Shown one piece after another: positions 8,078-17,527 of a stretch of 64,000 bases of DNA. This stretch comes from Streptomyces cyaneofuscatus. Its GTDB lineage: Bacteria > Actinomycetota > Actinomycetes > Streptomycetales > Streptomycetaceae. The position numbers and the translations under genes were made by a program. The notes below the pieces were generated by a model, which did no database searches, was not told where the DNA came from, and saw only the letters and a program-made list of their open reading frames with translations. Numbering within the stretch: the first letter of the stretch is position 1; the number at the start of each line of letters is the position of its first letter. Location: the NCBI RefSeq assembly GCF_000718135.1, contig NZ_JOEM01000018.1, positions 1-64,000 of the forward strand. The letters run 5' to 3'.

Positions 8078-10072
8078 GTGCGCACGCGCAGAATTTCGAC
8101 CGCGACGGCGTTCGCGGTCCTCTTCAGTTCCGTGGTGCTCGTCGGCGGTACGGCGGGCACTGCCGCCGCCGACAGCAGCAGAATCCTTCCCGCAACCTCG
8201 CTCGGCGACATCGTCGCCGACGGTGTGCACCAGCGGGTGTTCATCAGCGACCCTCAGTCCGGCCAGATCCTCGCCACGGACTACTCCGGCAAGGTCGTCC
8301 GCGTCCTGGGCGAACTGCCCGGCGTGACCGGCCTGGAGCTGTCGGCCGACTCCGGCACGCTGTACGCGGGGGTGGCGGCCTCCGACCACATCGTGGCCAT
8401 CGACACCGCCACCCTGACCGAGTCCGCGCGCTACGACATCGGCCTGGGCACCCGGCCGACCCACCCGGCCCTGGCGGGCGGGAAGCTCTGGTTCGGCTAC
8501 GGGGCGGCGACCGAGGGCAACATCGGTTCGCTGGACCTGTCCGGCGAGGAGCCGGTCGTCACGCTGGACCAGGAGCCGGACCGTACGTGGTACTCCGCGC
8601 CGGTCCTCGCCTCCTCGCCCGGTGCGCCGGACAAGCTGGCCGCGGCGGAGGAGAGTTCGAGCCCGGCCGAGCTGGCGGTCTACGACGTGGCGTCGGGCAC
8701 CGCCGAGCGGACCGCCAAGCTTCGGTCGGACGCGAGCAACGTGAGCGACATCGCGGTGAGCCCGGACGGGACCCAGCTCGTCGTCGCCAGTGGTGCGCCG
8801 TACTTCCACCAGGTGTACCGGACGTCCGACCTGCGGGCGGAGCAGGGCTACACCTCGAAGCACTACCCCAACGCCGTGGACATCGCCCCCAACGGGACGG
8901 TGGCGGCCGGGATCGAGGGTTCGTACGACCCGGACATCTACATCTACCCGAAGGGCGCGTCCAAGACCGTCCCGGTGCGGACGTACGACTTCCCCAACAC
9001 CGGTACGCACAGCGGGTCGGACCTCCTGGAGTCGGCGGGTCTGGCCTGGGCGCCCGACGGCAGCCGGCTGTTCGCCGTCTCGGTCAACAGCGAGGGGATT
9101 CGGTCCTTCCGGGTCCTCACCGACCCGACGCGGTCCGTCGCCACCCTGAGCATCAGCGCCCCCGCGAAGGCGACGCGCGCCAAGGCGCTCACCGTCAAGG
9201 GCTCCATCAAGGCCTCCGTGGCGCTCCCGGCCGGCACGCCGGTCACCGTGACCCGTACGGACGTCGAGTCCCCCAAGGGCAAGTCGCTCGGCACCGTGAA
9301 GACGGACGCCAAGGGCGCGTTCACCTTCAAGGACGCCCCGCCCGCCGGTGGCAAGGTGACCTACAAGGCCACCTACGCGGGCTCCGCCAAGCACACCGCC
9401 GCGTCCGCGTCCGCTTCCGTCACCGTGTCGCGTGCCGCGGTCTCGCTGAAGCTGAACCGCAACAAGGCGCTCTACGCGTACAACAAGAACGTCTCCTTCA
9501 CCGCGACCCTCGGCAAGACGCACAAGAACCGCGTCGTCGAGCTGTGGGCCGACCCCTTCGGCGCCGACAAGCCGAAGAAGCTGGTCAAGAAGGCGAAGGT
9601 CAACTCCAAGGGCAACCTGTCCGTCACCGTCAACATGAAGCGCGACACGACGGTCACCGCCGTGTTCGCGGGTGACGCCCGGTACGCGCCGAAGACCGTG
9701 AAGTCGACCGCGTACGCCAAGGTCAACGCCTCGCTGAAGCTGTCCAAGCAGTACAAGACGGCGAAGATCGGGAAGACCTCCTACGCGTACTACAGCAAGA
9801 AGAAGAACCCCGACTTCACCACGAACATGACCTACCACAAGGGCCGCAAGCACCTGCTGACCCTTCAGCTGAACTACCAGGGCACCTGGTACGACGCGGG
9901 TCAGCAGTACTTCGCGCTCGGCTCCAGCGGCAAGTCGATCGTGACGCTGGAGGGGCCGCACGAGACCGGCTACAAGATGCGCGTGCGCACCTCGTACGTC
10001 AACGGTTCCTCCGGTGACAGCGTCAACTCCACGACGCACTCGGCGTGGAAGTACTTCATCTTCACGAAGTAG
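8078..10072 (+). CDS. Secreted beta-propeller protein with Ig-like repeats
   Basis: About 664 residues from a GTG at 8078 that follows a GGGGG ribosome site; a second in-frame GTG lies at 8060. A signal peptide (RTRRISTATAFAVLFSSVVL, likely cleaved after AAA) leads into a YncE/NHL-type propeller of about 300 residues with repeated blades (VHQRVFISDPQSGQILATD; GTLYAGVAASDHIVAID; IAVSPDGTQLVVASG; LAWAPDGSRLFAVSVN). Two bacterial Ig-like repeats follow (KALTVKGSIKASVALPAGTP; VSFTATLGKTHKNRVVELW), then a Lys/Tyr-rich C-terminal domain. This is a surface or exported protein of unknown ligand. It is convergent with the regulator downstream, overlapping 11 bases. Confidence 0.85.
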   Translation: MRTRRISTATAFAVLFSSVVLVGGTAGTAAADSSRILPATSLGDIVADGVHQRVFISDPQSGQILATDYSGKVVRVLGELPGVTGLELSADSGTLYAGVAASDHIVAIDTATLTESARYDIGLGTRPTHPALAGGKLWFGYGAATEGNIGSLDLSGEEPVVTLDQEPDRTWYSAPVLASSPGAPDKLAAAEESSSPAELAVYDVASGTAERTAKLRSDASNVSDIAVSPDGTQLVVASGAPYFHQVYRTSDLRAEQGYTSKHYPNAVDIAPNGTVAAGIEGSYDPDIYIYPKGASKTVPVRTYDFPNTGTHSGSDLLESAGLAWAPDGSRLFAVSVNSEGIRSFRVLTDPTRSVATLSISAPAKATRAKALTVKGSIKASVALPAGTPVTVTRTDVESPKGKSLGTVKTDAKGAFTFKDAPPAGGKVTYKATYAGSAKHTAASASASVTVSRAAVSLKLNRNKALYAYNKNVSFTATLGKTHKNRVVELWADPFGADKPKKLVKKAKVNSKGNLSVTVNMKRDTTVTAVFAGDARYAPKTVKSTAYAKVNASLKLSKQYKTAKIGKTSYAYYSKKKNPDFTTNMTYHKGRKHLLTLQLNYQGTWYDAGQQYFALGSSGKSIVTLEGPHETGYKMRVRTSYVNGSSGDSVNSTTHSAWKYFIFTK

Positions 10073-11624
10073 CCTCCTCCGCCGCTGATTCGCGGGCCCG
10101 TAGCGCCAGCCACAGGTCGTAGCGGGCGCTCGGCGGGCGCAGCAGCGAGCGCTGGAGCACGGTCTCCAACCGGGTGAGGCGCTTACGGGCGCCGGGGACG
10201 GAGATGCCCAGCTCGGCCGCTGTCGGGCCGAGGCGGCCCTCGCACCGCAGCCAGGTGCGCAGGGTCTCCTCGGCCGCCCCGGCCACCGGGGCCAGTTGGC
10301 GGAGCGCCCACTCCTGGACGGCGGGGCGGCGCAGGACCTCATCGAGGCCGTGCGCCGCCCCGTTCGCGTGTCCGGGCGCCGCCCCGCCGTCGCGCTGTCC
10401 GCTGGTGTGATCGTTCGCGGGGCCCGGGTCCGGGGTGCAGACCGGGGCCGGGGTGGCGCGGATACGCAGGGCCAGGTCGAGCGCCGCCTGGTCGGCCAGC
10501 CGGAGGAGGTCGAGGCCGAGCAGCTCGCCGATGAGCCTGAGGCGGGCGGCCAGGGTGTTGCGGTGAACCTTGAGGTGGTCGGTCGCGTGCGACGAGAAGG
10601 CCAGCCAGGACGCGGCGGTCGCCGCGAGCTCCTGGCTCCCGGGGTCCTGGGCCCGGCGCGGGACGTACGTCAGGAGCGGGGTCAGCAGGGCCTCGGCCCA
10701 CCGCCGCCCGGCGGTGCCGACGACGAGCGCCGGTTCCGGGGCGGCGCCGAACCGGACGTGACGGCCCGGCACTTCGCGGGCGACGGCCAGGGCATGGAAG
10801 GCCTGGCGGTAGCCGGTGGCGGTGTCGGCCAGCGGCACCCGTTCGCTGACACCCACCACGCAGCGGTCCACCAGGGCGGCCACGGCCTCGTCGGTGGCGG
10901 TCCCGCCGTCCGGGCTCACGAGGATGAGGTGGCGGGCGTAGACCGGACACCGCACGATCCAGGACCGCCCGCCGTCCGCCTCGGCGCAGACCCGGGCCAC
11001 CTCGTCCCGGCTGTCCCCGGGGCACTCCACGACACAGACCCGTACGGGGTCGGGGAGGCGGGGGCGCAGCGCACCGGCCACCTGCTGGGCGATGGAGAGC
11101 TGGCCCGTCATCAGCAGGTGCAGCACCGCCTCCCGGCCGCGCGACTCGGCGAGGTCCACCCGGCGCCGCTTGCGCTCGACCGCCTCGGCCTCCCGGCACA
11201 GGGAGAGCGGCATCAGCACGTCGGCCAGCAGGGTGGCGAGCCCGGCGGCCACGGGCCGGGGCGTGACGACGGCGAGGAGGGGGGCGGCGCCCCGGTCCTC
11301 GGCGTGCGGGTCGTGCGGGCCGGGCAGCGGGAAGAGGAGGACGGTGTGCGCGCCGGTGTCGTGGGAGTACGCCAGGGCCCCGCGCTCGGTCAGCGCCCGT
11401 ACGCCCTCGGCGATCAGCCGGGGCACGTCGGGGACGTCGGCCGGTGCGGTCAGGGGGCCGCTCGGGGCCGCCCCGGACGCGCTCAGCAGGGTCCCGTCGG
11501 AGCGGGCGATTCCGGCCCAGCCGTCGGCGCGCCCCGCCAGCCAGCGCAGCAGGCCGGCCGTTCCGCCGTTGCGGGCCAGCCGCTGCATCCTCAGCAGGTC
11601 GTCGTCGCGCTGTCGTGCTCGCAC
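10062..11624 (-). CDS. CdaR/PucR-like transcriptional regulator with two C-terminal HTH segments
   Basis: A 520-residue regulator with a GTG start behind GGGGGAT. The N-terminal half looks like a sensor (GRADGWAGIARSDGTLLSAS; HTVLLFPLPG). The middle has the GGDEF-like CdaR region (DPVRVCVVECPGD; VVGVSERVPLADTATGYRQA). At about residues 345-395 lies the PucR-type HTH (HATDHLKVHRNTLAARLRLI, GLDLLRLADQAALDLALR). Unusually, a linker of about 60 residues then leads to a second HTH-like stretch (LRTWLRCEGRLGPTAAELGI, SVPGARKRLTRLETVLQRSL). The target is unknown. The 10-bp repeat array just upstream suggests autoregulation. Confidence 0.8.
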   Translation of the reverse strand: MRARQRDDDLLRMQRLARNGGTAGLLRWLAGRADGWAGIARSDGTLLSASGAAPSGPLTAPADVPDVPRLIAEGVRALTERGALAYSHDTGAHTVLLFPLPGPHDPHAEDRGAAPLLAVVTPRPVAAGLATLLADVLMPLSLCREAEAVERKRRRVDLAESRGREAVLHLLMTGQLSIAQQVAGALRPRLPDPVRVCVVECPGDSRDEVARVCAEADGGRSWIVRCPVYARHLILVSPDGGTATDEAVAALVDRCVVGVSERVPLADTATGYRQAFHALAVAREVPGRHVRFGAAPEPALVVGTAGRRWAEALLTPLLTYVPRRAQDPGSQELAATAASWLAFSSHATDHLKVHRNTLAARLRLIGELLGLDLLRLADQAALDLALRIRATPAPVCTPDPGPANDHTSGQRDGGAAPGHANGAAHGLDEVLRRPAVQEWALRQLAPVAGAAEETLRTWLRCEGRLGPTAAELGISVPGARKRLTRLETVLQRSLLRPPSARYDLWLALRARESAAEEATS

Positions 11625-11640
11625 ATGATCCCCCGATCAC

Positions 11641-11740
11641 CACTGTGCATCCCCGTACGTCCCCGTACGTCCCCGTACACCCCTGGGCACCACTGCGCAT
11701 CACTGCGCACCGCTGCGCACCGCTGCGCATCACTGTGCGG
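11641..11740. repeat. Array of ten 10-bp repeats at the regulator promoter
   Basis: Ten consecutive 10-base blocks in exact register: three CCCCGTAC-type blocks sit among variants of CACTGCGCAY, including CACTGTGCAT, CACTGCGCAT, CACTGCGCAC and CGCTGCGCAC. Each TGCGCA is itself a palindrome. The array starts 16 bases upstream of the GTG of the CdaR-like gene, directly behind its ribosome site. Spacing of one DNA turn would put every block on the same helix face. Confidence 0.8.
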
Positions 11741-11956
11741 AGTGTTACCCCCGTCGGCGTCCCACTGGGCGCATTGAACCTCCCCGTGTCCCTACCCACC
11801 GGTCTATGGTCCGAACGTGGTGTTCCGGGTACGGGTGGCAGCGGCTCACGGGGGTGGTCGCTGTCGCCGGTGCCGGAACGCTCCTGCACCAGCCGGTTGT
11901 CAGTGGTGGCCTCTAACGTCGTCGGTCTCCGACGACCTGTGAGAAGAGGCCCCACC

Positions 11957-13078
11957 GTGGAGTTCCGCATCGAGCGCAGTGCCCTGGCCGAAGCCGTGTC
12001 CTGGGCCGCCCGCGTCCTGCCGGTCCGCTCCCCCGTTCCCGTACTGGGCGGGCTCCTGCTGGACACCGAGGGCGGGCGGCTGCGCGTGAGCGGGCTCGAC
12101 TACGAGGCGTCCGCGCGCATCGACGTGGAGGCCGCCGAGGTGCTGCGCCCGGGGAAGGTGCTCGTCATGGGGCGGCGCCTGCTCGACATCTGCAAGGTGC
12201 TGCCGGACGGGCCGGTGGAGTGCGCGGTGGAGGGCTCGCGGTTCACGGTGTCGGGGGACGGCGCCCGCTTCGGCCTGTCCGTGCTGCCGTTGGACGACTA
12301 CCCGGCGCTGCCGTCGCTCCCGCAGGTGCGGGGTGCGGTGGAGGCGGCGGAGTTCGCGGCGGCCGTCGCCGATGTGGCGGTGGCGGCGGGGCGGGACGAC
12401 ACCCTGCCCGCGCTCACCGGGATCCGGCTGGGGCTCGACGCGGAGGCCGGGACGATGACGCTCGCGGCGACCGACCGGTACCGGTTCGCCGTGCGGACGC
12501 TGCCGTGGAAGGCGGCTGTGGCAGGCGGCGAGAGCGCCGATGTGCTGGTCTCCGCACGGCGGTTGACCGAGATCGCGCGGTCGCTGGGCCGGTCCGGGTT
12601 GGTGAGTGTGGCGCTGGACGCCGGATCGGCGGGGTTCGAGCACGCGGGGATGCGGACCACCGTGCGGCTCCTGGACGGGCGGCTCCCGCGCCACGACAAG
12701 CTGTTCGCCATGGAGAACCCCGCTGTCGCGGTGGTGGGCCGGGCGCGGCTGGTGGAGGCCGTCAAGCGGGTCTCGGTGGTCGCCGACGGGGACAGCCCGG
12801 TGCAGATGGCGTTCTCCGCCGCCGACAACTCCGTACACCTCCAGGCCGGTTACGAGGACGACGTGGCGTCCCAGCGGCTGCCCGCGACGCTGGAGGGCGC
12901 CCGGGAGATCACCGTGGCGTTCAACCCGGGGTATCTGGCGGACGCCCTGGCCTCGTTCGATGAGCCGTCGCTGCGGCTGCTGATGATGGGAGCGGGGCAG
13001 CGGGCGATGGTCACGGGCGAGGCGGGGTCGGACGCGCACCGGCACCTGCTGATGTCGGTGAAGCCGCCGCTGCTGTGA
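11957..13078 (+). CDS. DNA polymerase III beta subunit paralogue (sliding clamp)
   Basis: A 373-residue protein spanning all three clamp domains: MEFRIERSALAEAVSWAAR and VLGGLLLDTEGGRLRVSGLD; then PALTGIRLGLDAEAGTMTLA and ATDRYRFAVRTLPW, the clamp signature; then the C-terminal LPATLEGAREITVAFNPGYL and ending HRHLLMSVKPPLL. The C-terminal M-P-x-R/L ending of classical DnaN is replaced by SVKPPLL. The GTG start at 11957 is set by the family N-terminus. The main dnaN lies beside oriC with dnaA, and none of those neighbours is here, so this is a second clamp gene. Such paralogues may serve repair or specialised polymerases; that is inference. Confidence 0.88.
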   Translation: MEFRIERSALAEAVSWAARVLPVRSPVPVLGGLLLDTEGGRLRVSGLDYEASARIDVEAAEVLRPGKVLVMGRRLLDICKVLPDGPVECAVEGSRFTVSGDGARFGLSVLPLDDYPALPSLPQVRGAVEAAEFAAAVADVAVAAGRDDTLPALTGIRLGLDAEAGTMTLAATDRYRFAVRTLPWKAAVAGGESADVLVSARRLTEIARSLGRSGLVSVALDAGSAGFEHAGMRTTVRLLDGRLPRHDKLFAMENPAVAVVGRARLVEAVKRVSVVADGDSPVQMAFSAADNSVHLQAGYEDDVASQRLPATLEGAREITVAFNPGYLADALASFDEPSLRLLMMGAGQRAMVTGEAGSDAHRHLLMSVKPPLL

Positions 13079-13138
13079 GGCGGGGCGGACTTCCACGTAC
13101 ACCGAGTGAGCCGGGGAGGACCTCCCGCACGCCGGCGT

Positions 13139-13177
13139 GAGCGGGCCGGACCTCCCCGTGCGGAGTCCGGCCCGCTC
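13139..13177 (+). terminator. Terminator after the clamp gene
   Basis: A perfect 13-bp stem, GAGCGGGCCGGAC (13139-13151) with GTCCGGCCCGCTC (13165-13177), around a 13-base loop, 60 bases after the clamp stop. Confidence 0.75.
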
Positions 13178-13259
13178 GTCGGCCGATCGCGTGCGCCGGA
13201 CACGCCCTAGCCCTGCGGCCGGACCCCGCCCTCGTCCACCACGGCCCCGGAACGCCGGA

Positions 13260-13302
13260 ACGGGGGGTGCGGTTCCGGCAGCGGCCGGGACGCACCCCCC
13301 GT
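13260..13302 (-). terminator. Terminator after the chitinase gene
   Basis: A perfect 12-bp stem, ACGGGGGGTGCG (13260-13271) with CGCACCCCCCGT (13291-13302), downstream of the chitinase stop on the minus strand. Confidence 0.7.
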
Positions 13303-13354
13303 ACGGGATGGTTCACACGCGAGGGATCAGCGGGTGGAAATCAGCGGGCGGGGA

Positions 13355-14239
13355 TCAGCAGCTCAGGTTCGAGCCGGTGGTGGTGCCGAGGATCTGGGTG
13401 AACTGCGTGAACTTGTTGATCCGGCTCTGGACCTGCGCCGGGTTGCCGCCGTTGCACTCGATCGAACCGTTGATGGAGCGGATGGTCTCGCCGAACCCGC
13501 GGTTGTTGACGATGGCGTTGTGCGGCGTCATGGTGCCGGGGCCGTTCTGGGTGTTCCAGTACCAGAGGCCGGTCTTCCAGGCCACGGAGGCGTTCTGCTC
13601 CACCAGGTAGGGGTTGGCCAGCAGGTTGATGCCGAGGGCGTCACCGGCGGCCTTGTAGTTGAAGTTCCAGCTCAGCTGGATGGGGCCGCGGCCGTAGTAC
13701 GCGGCCTGGCCCGCGGGGCAGCCGTAGGACTGGCTGGTGTCGCAGTAGTGCGGGTAGTTGGCCTCGTTGACTTCCTTGATGTACACCAGCCCGCCGGTCT
13801 CGTGGCTGACGTTGGCGAGGAAGGCCGCGGCCTCGCGCTTCTTCACCTCGGTGCTGCCGGTGTTGGCGAAGGCCGGGTAGGAGCTGAGGGCGGCGGTGAG
13901 GCCGCTGTAGGTGTAGAAGGAGTTCCGGTTCGGGAACATCTGGTTGAACTGGGCCTCGCTGACGACGAAGCCGGTGCCCGGCTGCTCGCCGCCCCCGCCC
14001 GTGCCGCAGGCGCCGTTGTCGGCCCAGACGTCGGAGGAGCCCGGCCGCTCGTTCTGGGTCCACCACTTGGCGGTGTAGTTGCGGCCGTTGTACGAGGCGG
14101 TCTGGCCGCCCGTGTAGACGGACGAGGAGTTCCAGGCGGTGACGCAGGTGGCGGCCTGGGCGGTGGCCGCGGGGAGGACGACGAGCGCCGCGACGACCGC
14201 GGCGAGCGCGACCAGCAGGCTGAGGACACGTCTGATCAC
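13355..14239 (-). CDS. Secreted GH19 chitinase with N-terminal chitin-binding module
   Basis: A 294-residue enzyme that hydrolyses chitin outside the cell. The signal peptide (MIRRVLSLLVALAAVVAALV, cleaved after AQA-A) is followed by a CBM5/12 chitin-binding module (VTAWNSSSVYTGGQTASYNG, KWWTQNERPGSSDVWADNG), a Gly-rich linker and a GH19 catalytic domain of about 205 residues. The catalytic glutamates are expected in FLANVSHETGGLVYIKE (the HETGG glutamate and the later KEVNE). YGRGPIQLSWNFNY and NNRGFGETIRSING are GH19 signatures. The length and layout match the ChiC-type Streptomyces family 19 chitinases. Control is through the DasR-type promoter at 14302-14342. Confidence 0.95.
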   Translation of the reverse strand: MIRRVLSLLVALAAVVAALVVLPAATAQAATCVTAWNSSSVYTGGQTASYNGRNYTAKWWTQNERPGSSDVWADNGACGTGGGGEQPGTGFVVSEAQFNQMFPNRNSFYTYSGLTAALSSYPAFANTGSTEVKKREAAAFLANVSHETGGLVYIKEVNEANYPHYCDTSQSYGCPAGQAAYYGRGPIQLSWNFNYKAAGDALGINLLANPYLVEQNASVAWKTGLWYWNTQNGPGTMTPHNAIVNNRGFGETIRSINGSIECNGGNPAQVQSRINKFTQFTQILGTTTGSNLSC

Positions 14240-14301
14240 GTGGACACACTCCTTTAGACGCGGCGCGACGTCCGGCCGTGCGCCGCCGTGGGGGTGCCGA
14301 T

Positions 14302-14342
14302 ACTCAAGCGACGATGGTCTGGACCTGTCAAGGTCTAGACCA
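14302..14342 (-). promoter_or_regulatory. Chitinase promoter with two DasR-type boxes
   Basis: On the minus strand TGGTCTAGACCT (14342-14331) is followed by AGGTCCAGACCA (14326-14315), the paired 12-base repeats known from Streptomyces chitinase promoters and close to the DasR site centre TGGTCTAGACCA. A perfect -35 TTGACA (14331-14326) sits between and partly within the boxes, with TTGAGT 18 bases on (14307-14302) as the likely -10. A bound repressor would cover the polymerase site, so chitinase should be induced when amino sugars release DasR. Confidence 0.85.
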
Positions 14343-14676
14343 GGTTCCGTGAATATGCCCGCCCGCCCCGCACCGTCCCGCCGCCGCCCGTGAGAACGAT
14401 GCCATTACCCCCCTCAACTGGCCTGATTCCGGAAGGAGTCGATCCGGATCAAGCCGTGAACAGGAGGGAGGCGGAAGGTAAAAGATTGGGGCGTGTCCAG
14501 CATGCGGGACGCGCACCTCGCCGGAGGGCGGCGGGTTTGAAAGCCGCCGATCACTCGTTGGTGAGTTCAGCCGCCCTCGGCCACCCGCCCCCGGCAAGAC
14601 TCGATGGCGCGGCGCGGACGGACGCGGCGCCGCCCGGGCCCCTGCGGCTCCGGACACACTGCGGCTGGGGGATGGC
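14343..14676. other. Intergenic region before the polyprenyl operon
   Basis: About 330 bases between the chitinase promoter and the first operon gene. No ORF with plausible composition. It should hold the operon promoter, but I see no strong -35/-10 pair. Confidence 0.4.
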
Positions 14677-14962
14677 ATGGAACGAACCACGGACACACGT
14701 GAGGGTGTCGGCGGACCGGGCGAGCAGGCGGTGCTGCTGGCGGCGGGCCTCGCGGACCTGGCCGTGACCACGGTGGGCGCGGCCTTCACCTCCGTACGCG
14801 GGCTGCTGCTGCGGTCCGACACGGCCGAGCTGGCGGCCGGGGCCGAGCAGGACCTGATCGCACGCGGCCGCCTCGCACTCGACCGGTACGCGACCGCGCC
14901 CCCGGCCCACCTGGAGGTGCTCGCCCGCCACGTGATCGCCCAGCGCGCCGACGGCGGAGACG

Positions 14963-16120
<1,158 letters not shown>

Positions 16121-16169
16121 CCGCCGACGCCTCCCCGACGCGAACCCACCAGAAAGGCTGTGCCCCGCC

Positions 16170-17339
16170 ATGACCTACACCCAGGCATCGCTGAACGCCC
16201 TCCGCCACAGCGGCGACGAACTCGCCGACGCCACGGTCGCCACCCTCTTCGAACGCGGCGAGGTCGGCACCTTCAACACCCTCATGCGGTACGTCTCCAC
16301 CGCCGGGGCCCCGCTCCCCGACGGTCTGCCGGACGTGGCCCGGGAGTACCTGAACGCCACCGCCGCGCCCCCGTCCTGGGTGGACTGGGGCGAGATGGAG
16401 AAGGCCCGGCTGTTCTTCATCGACAACAACGTGCACATCTCCACCGCCCTCTCCTTCGCCTCCATGCCCGCCTGTTACGTCGTCCCGCACGTGGCGAAGC
16501 TGCTCTCGGCGACGCACGGGCTGAGCTACCCGTCCAAGCGGATGGCGGAGACCGGCCAGTTCACCGTGTACCTGATGCAGCCGGACGCCTTCGAGGCCGG
16601 CAGCCGCTTCATCCCGGCGGCGCAGAAGGTCCGGCTCCTGCACGCCTCGATCCGCCACCACCTGCGGCGCGAGGGCGCCTGGGACACGGAGGGCGCGGGG
16701 GTGCCGATCTGCCAGGAGGACATGATCGGCGGGCAGATGTTCTTCTCGATGCTGGTCCTGGACAGCCTGCACCGGCTCGGCGTCCACATGTCCGAGGAGG
16801 GCGCGGACGCCTACTACTACGCCTGGCGGGTGGTCGGCGCGATGCTGGGAGTCGACCAGGACGCCGTACCCAAGTCCCTTGCGGAGGCACGGGAGTTCCT
16901 CGATCTCTACATGATCCGGCACATGGGCCCGTCCCCCGAGGGCGCGCTGCTGACCCGGCAGCTCATCGACCTGTACGAGGAGGTCGTCCCCGGCACCTTC
17001 TTCGACCCGATCGTCTCGGCCCTCATCCGCCACCTCGTGGGCGACACCTGCGCGGACTGGCTGGAGGTGCCCCGTACCCCCTGGGACACCGTCGCCAAGG
17101 CCGTCCCGCACCTGCTCGGCGTCCTGGAGACCATCGAGGACCGCTCCCCGCTGGGCGCCTGGGCCCTGGACCGGATCGGCCACCTCACCACCGTGCTGGA
17201 GCTGTCCTCCCTGACCCGGGGGCGCGTCATGCACTACGCGATCCCCGAGCACCTCAAGAAGGAGTACGGCGTCCCGTCCGGGCCCGCCCGAACCGGCCGC
17301 TGGAGCCCCCCGGCGGCGACGGTGCCGGGACCCAGGTAG
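16170..17339 (+). CDS. DUF2236 / MpaB-Lcp family haem oxygenase
   Basis: A 389-residue protein of the family that includes the latex-clearing protein Lcp (rubber oxygenase) and MpaB. All-helical core with SYPSKRMAETGQFTVYLMQP (about 119-138), then KVRLLHASIRHHLRREGAW (about 153-171) holding the conserved H158 and R162, which match the haem-ligand helix of this family. CQEDMIGGQMFFSMLVLDSL and YYYAWRVVGAMLGVD follow. Lcp-type enzymes use b-type haem to cleave polyisoprene with O2. There is no signal peptide here, unlike Lcp, so the substrate should be intracellular. Context with a polyprenyl synthase suggests oxidation of a cellular isoprenoid; that is inference. The ATG follows AGAAAGG. Confidence 0.85.
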   Translation: MTYTQASLNALRHSGDELADATVATLFERGEVGTFNTLMRYVSTAGAPLPDGLPDVAREYLNATAAPPSWVDWGEMEKARLFFIDNNVHISTALSFASMPACYVVPHVAKLLSATHGLSYPSKRMAETGQFTVYLMQPDAFEAGSRFIPAAQKVRLLHASIRHHLRREGAWDTEGAGVPICQEDMIGGQMFFSMLVLDSLHRLGVHMSEEGADAYYYAWRVVGAMLGVDQDAVPKSLAEAREFLDLYMIRHMGPSPEGALLTRQLIDLYEEVVPGTFFDPIVSALIRHLVGDTCADWLEVPRTPWDTVAKAVPHLLGVLETIEDRSPLGAWALDRIGHLTTVLELSSLTRGRVMHYAIPEHLKKEYGVPSGPARTGRWSPPAATVPGPR

Positions 17340-17527
17340 GGGACCCCGGCAGGAAGCTCAACTACCGCCTGAACAAAGGGAGAACAACAGCCGTCGCTCT
17401 CCTCCCGCCCCTCCCGATCCCCTCCCCGCCCGCCTACGGTGACTCGCACCGACGCGCGGGCACGGGGGCCGGGGCACGGGGGAACGGGTCCCGGACGCGC
17501 GAGCACGGGGGACCGGGGGGAGCAGCC

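Noticed and set aside
8069..10342. 757-codon open frame on the minus strand
   Set aside because: Lies antisense to the secreted propeller gene and reads as Arg/Gly/Val-rich shadow with no domain. GC-rich codon bias makes such frames.
11641..11740. CRISPR array
   Set aside because: Units are only 10 bases with no spacers and no cas genes; treated as a promoter repeat array.
16160..17527. Upstream extension of the PstS-like frame back to 16160
   Set aside because: The frame is open but reads through the DUF2236 gene as Arg/Pro-rich shadow; the ribosome site and first helix start at 17528.
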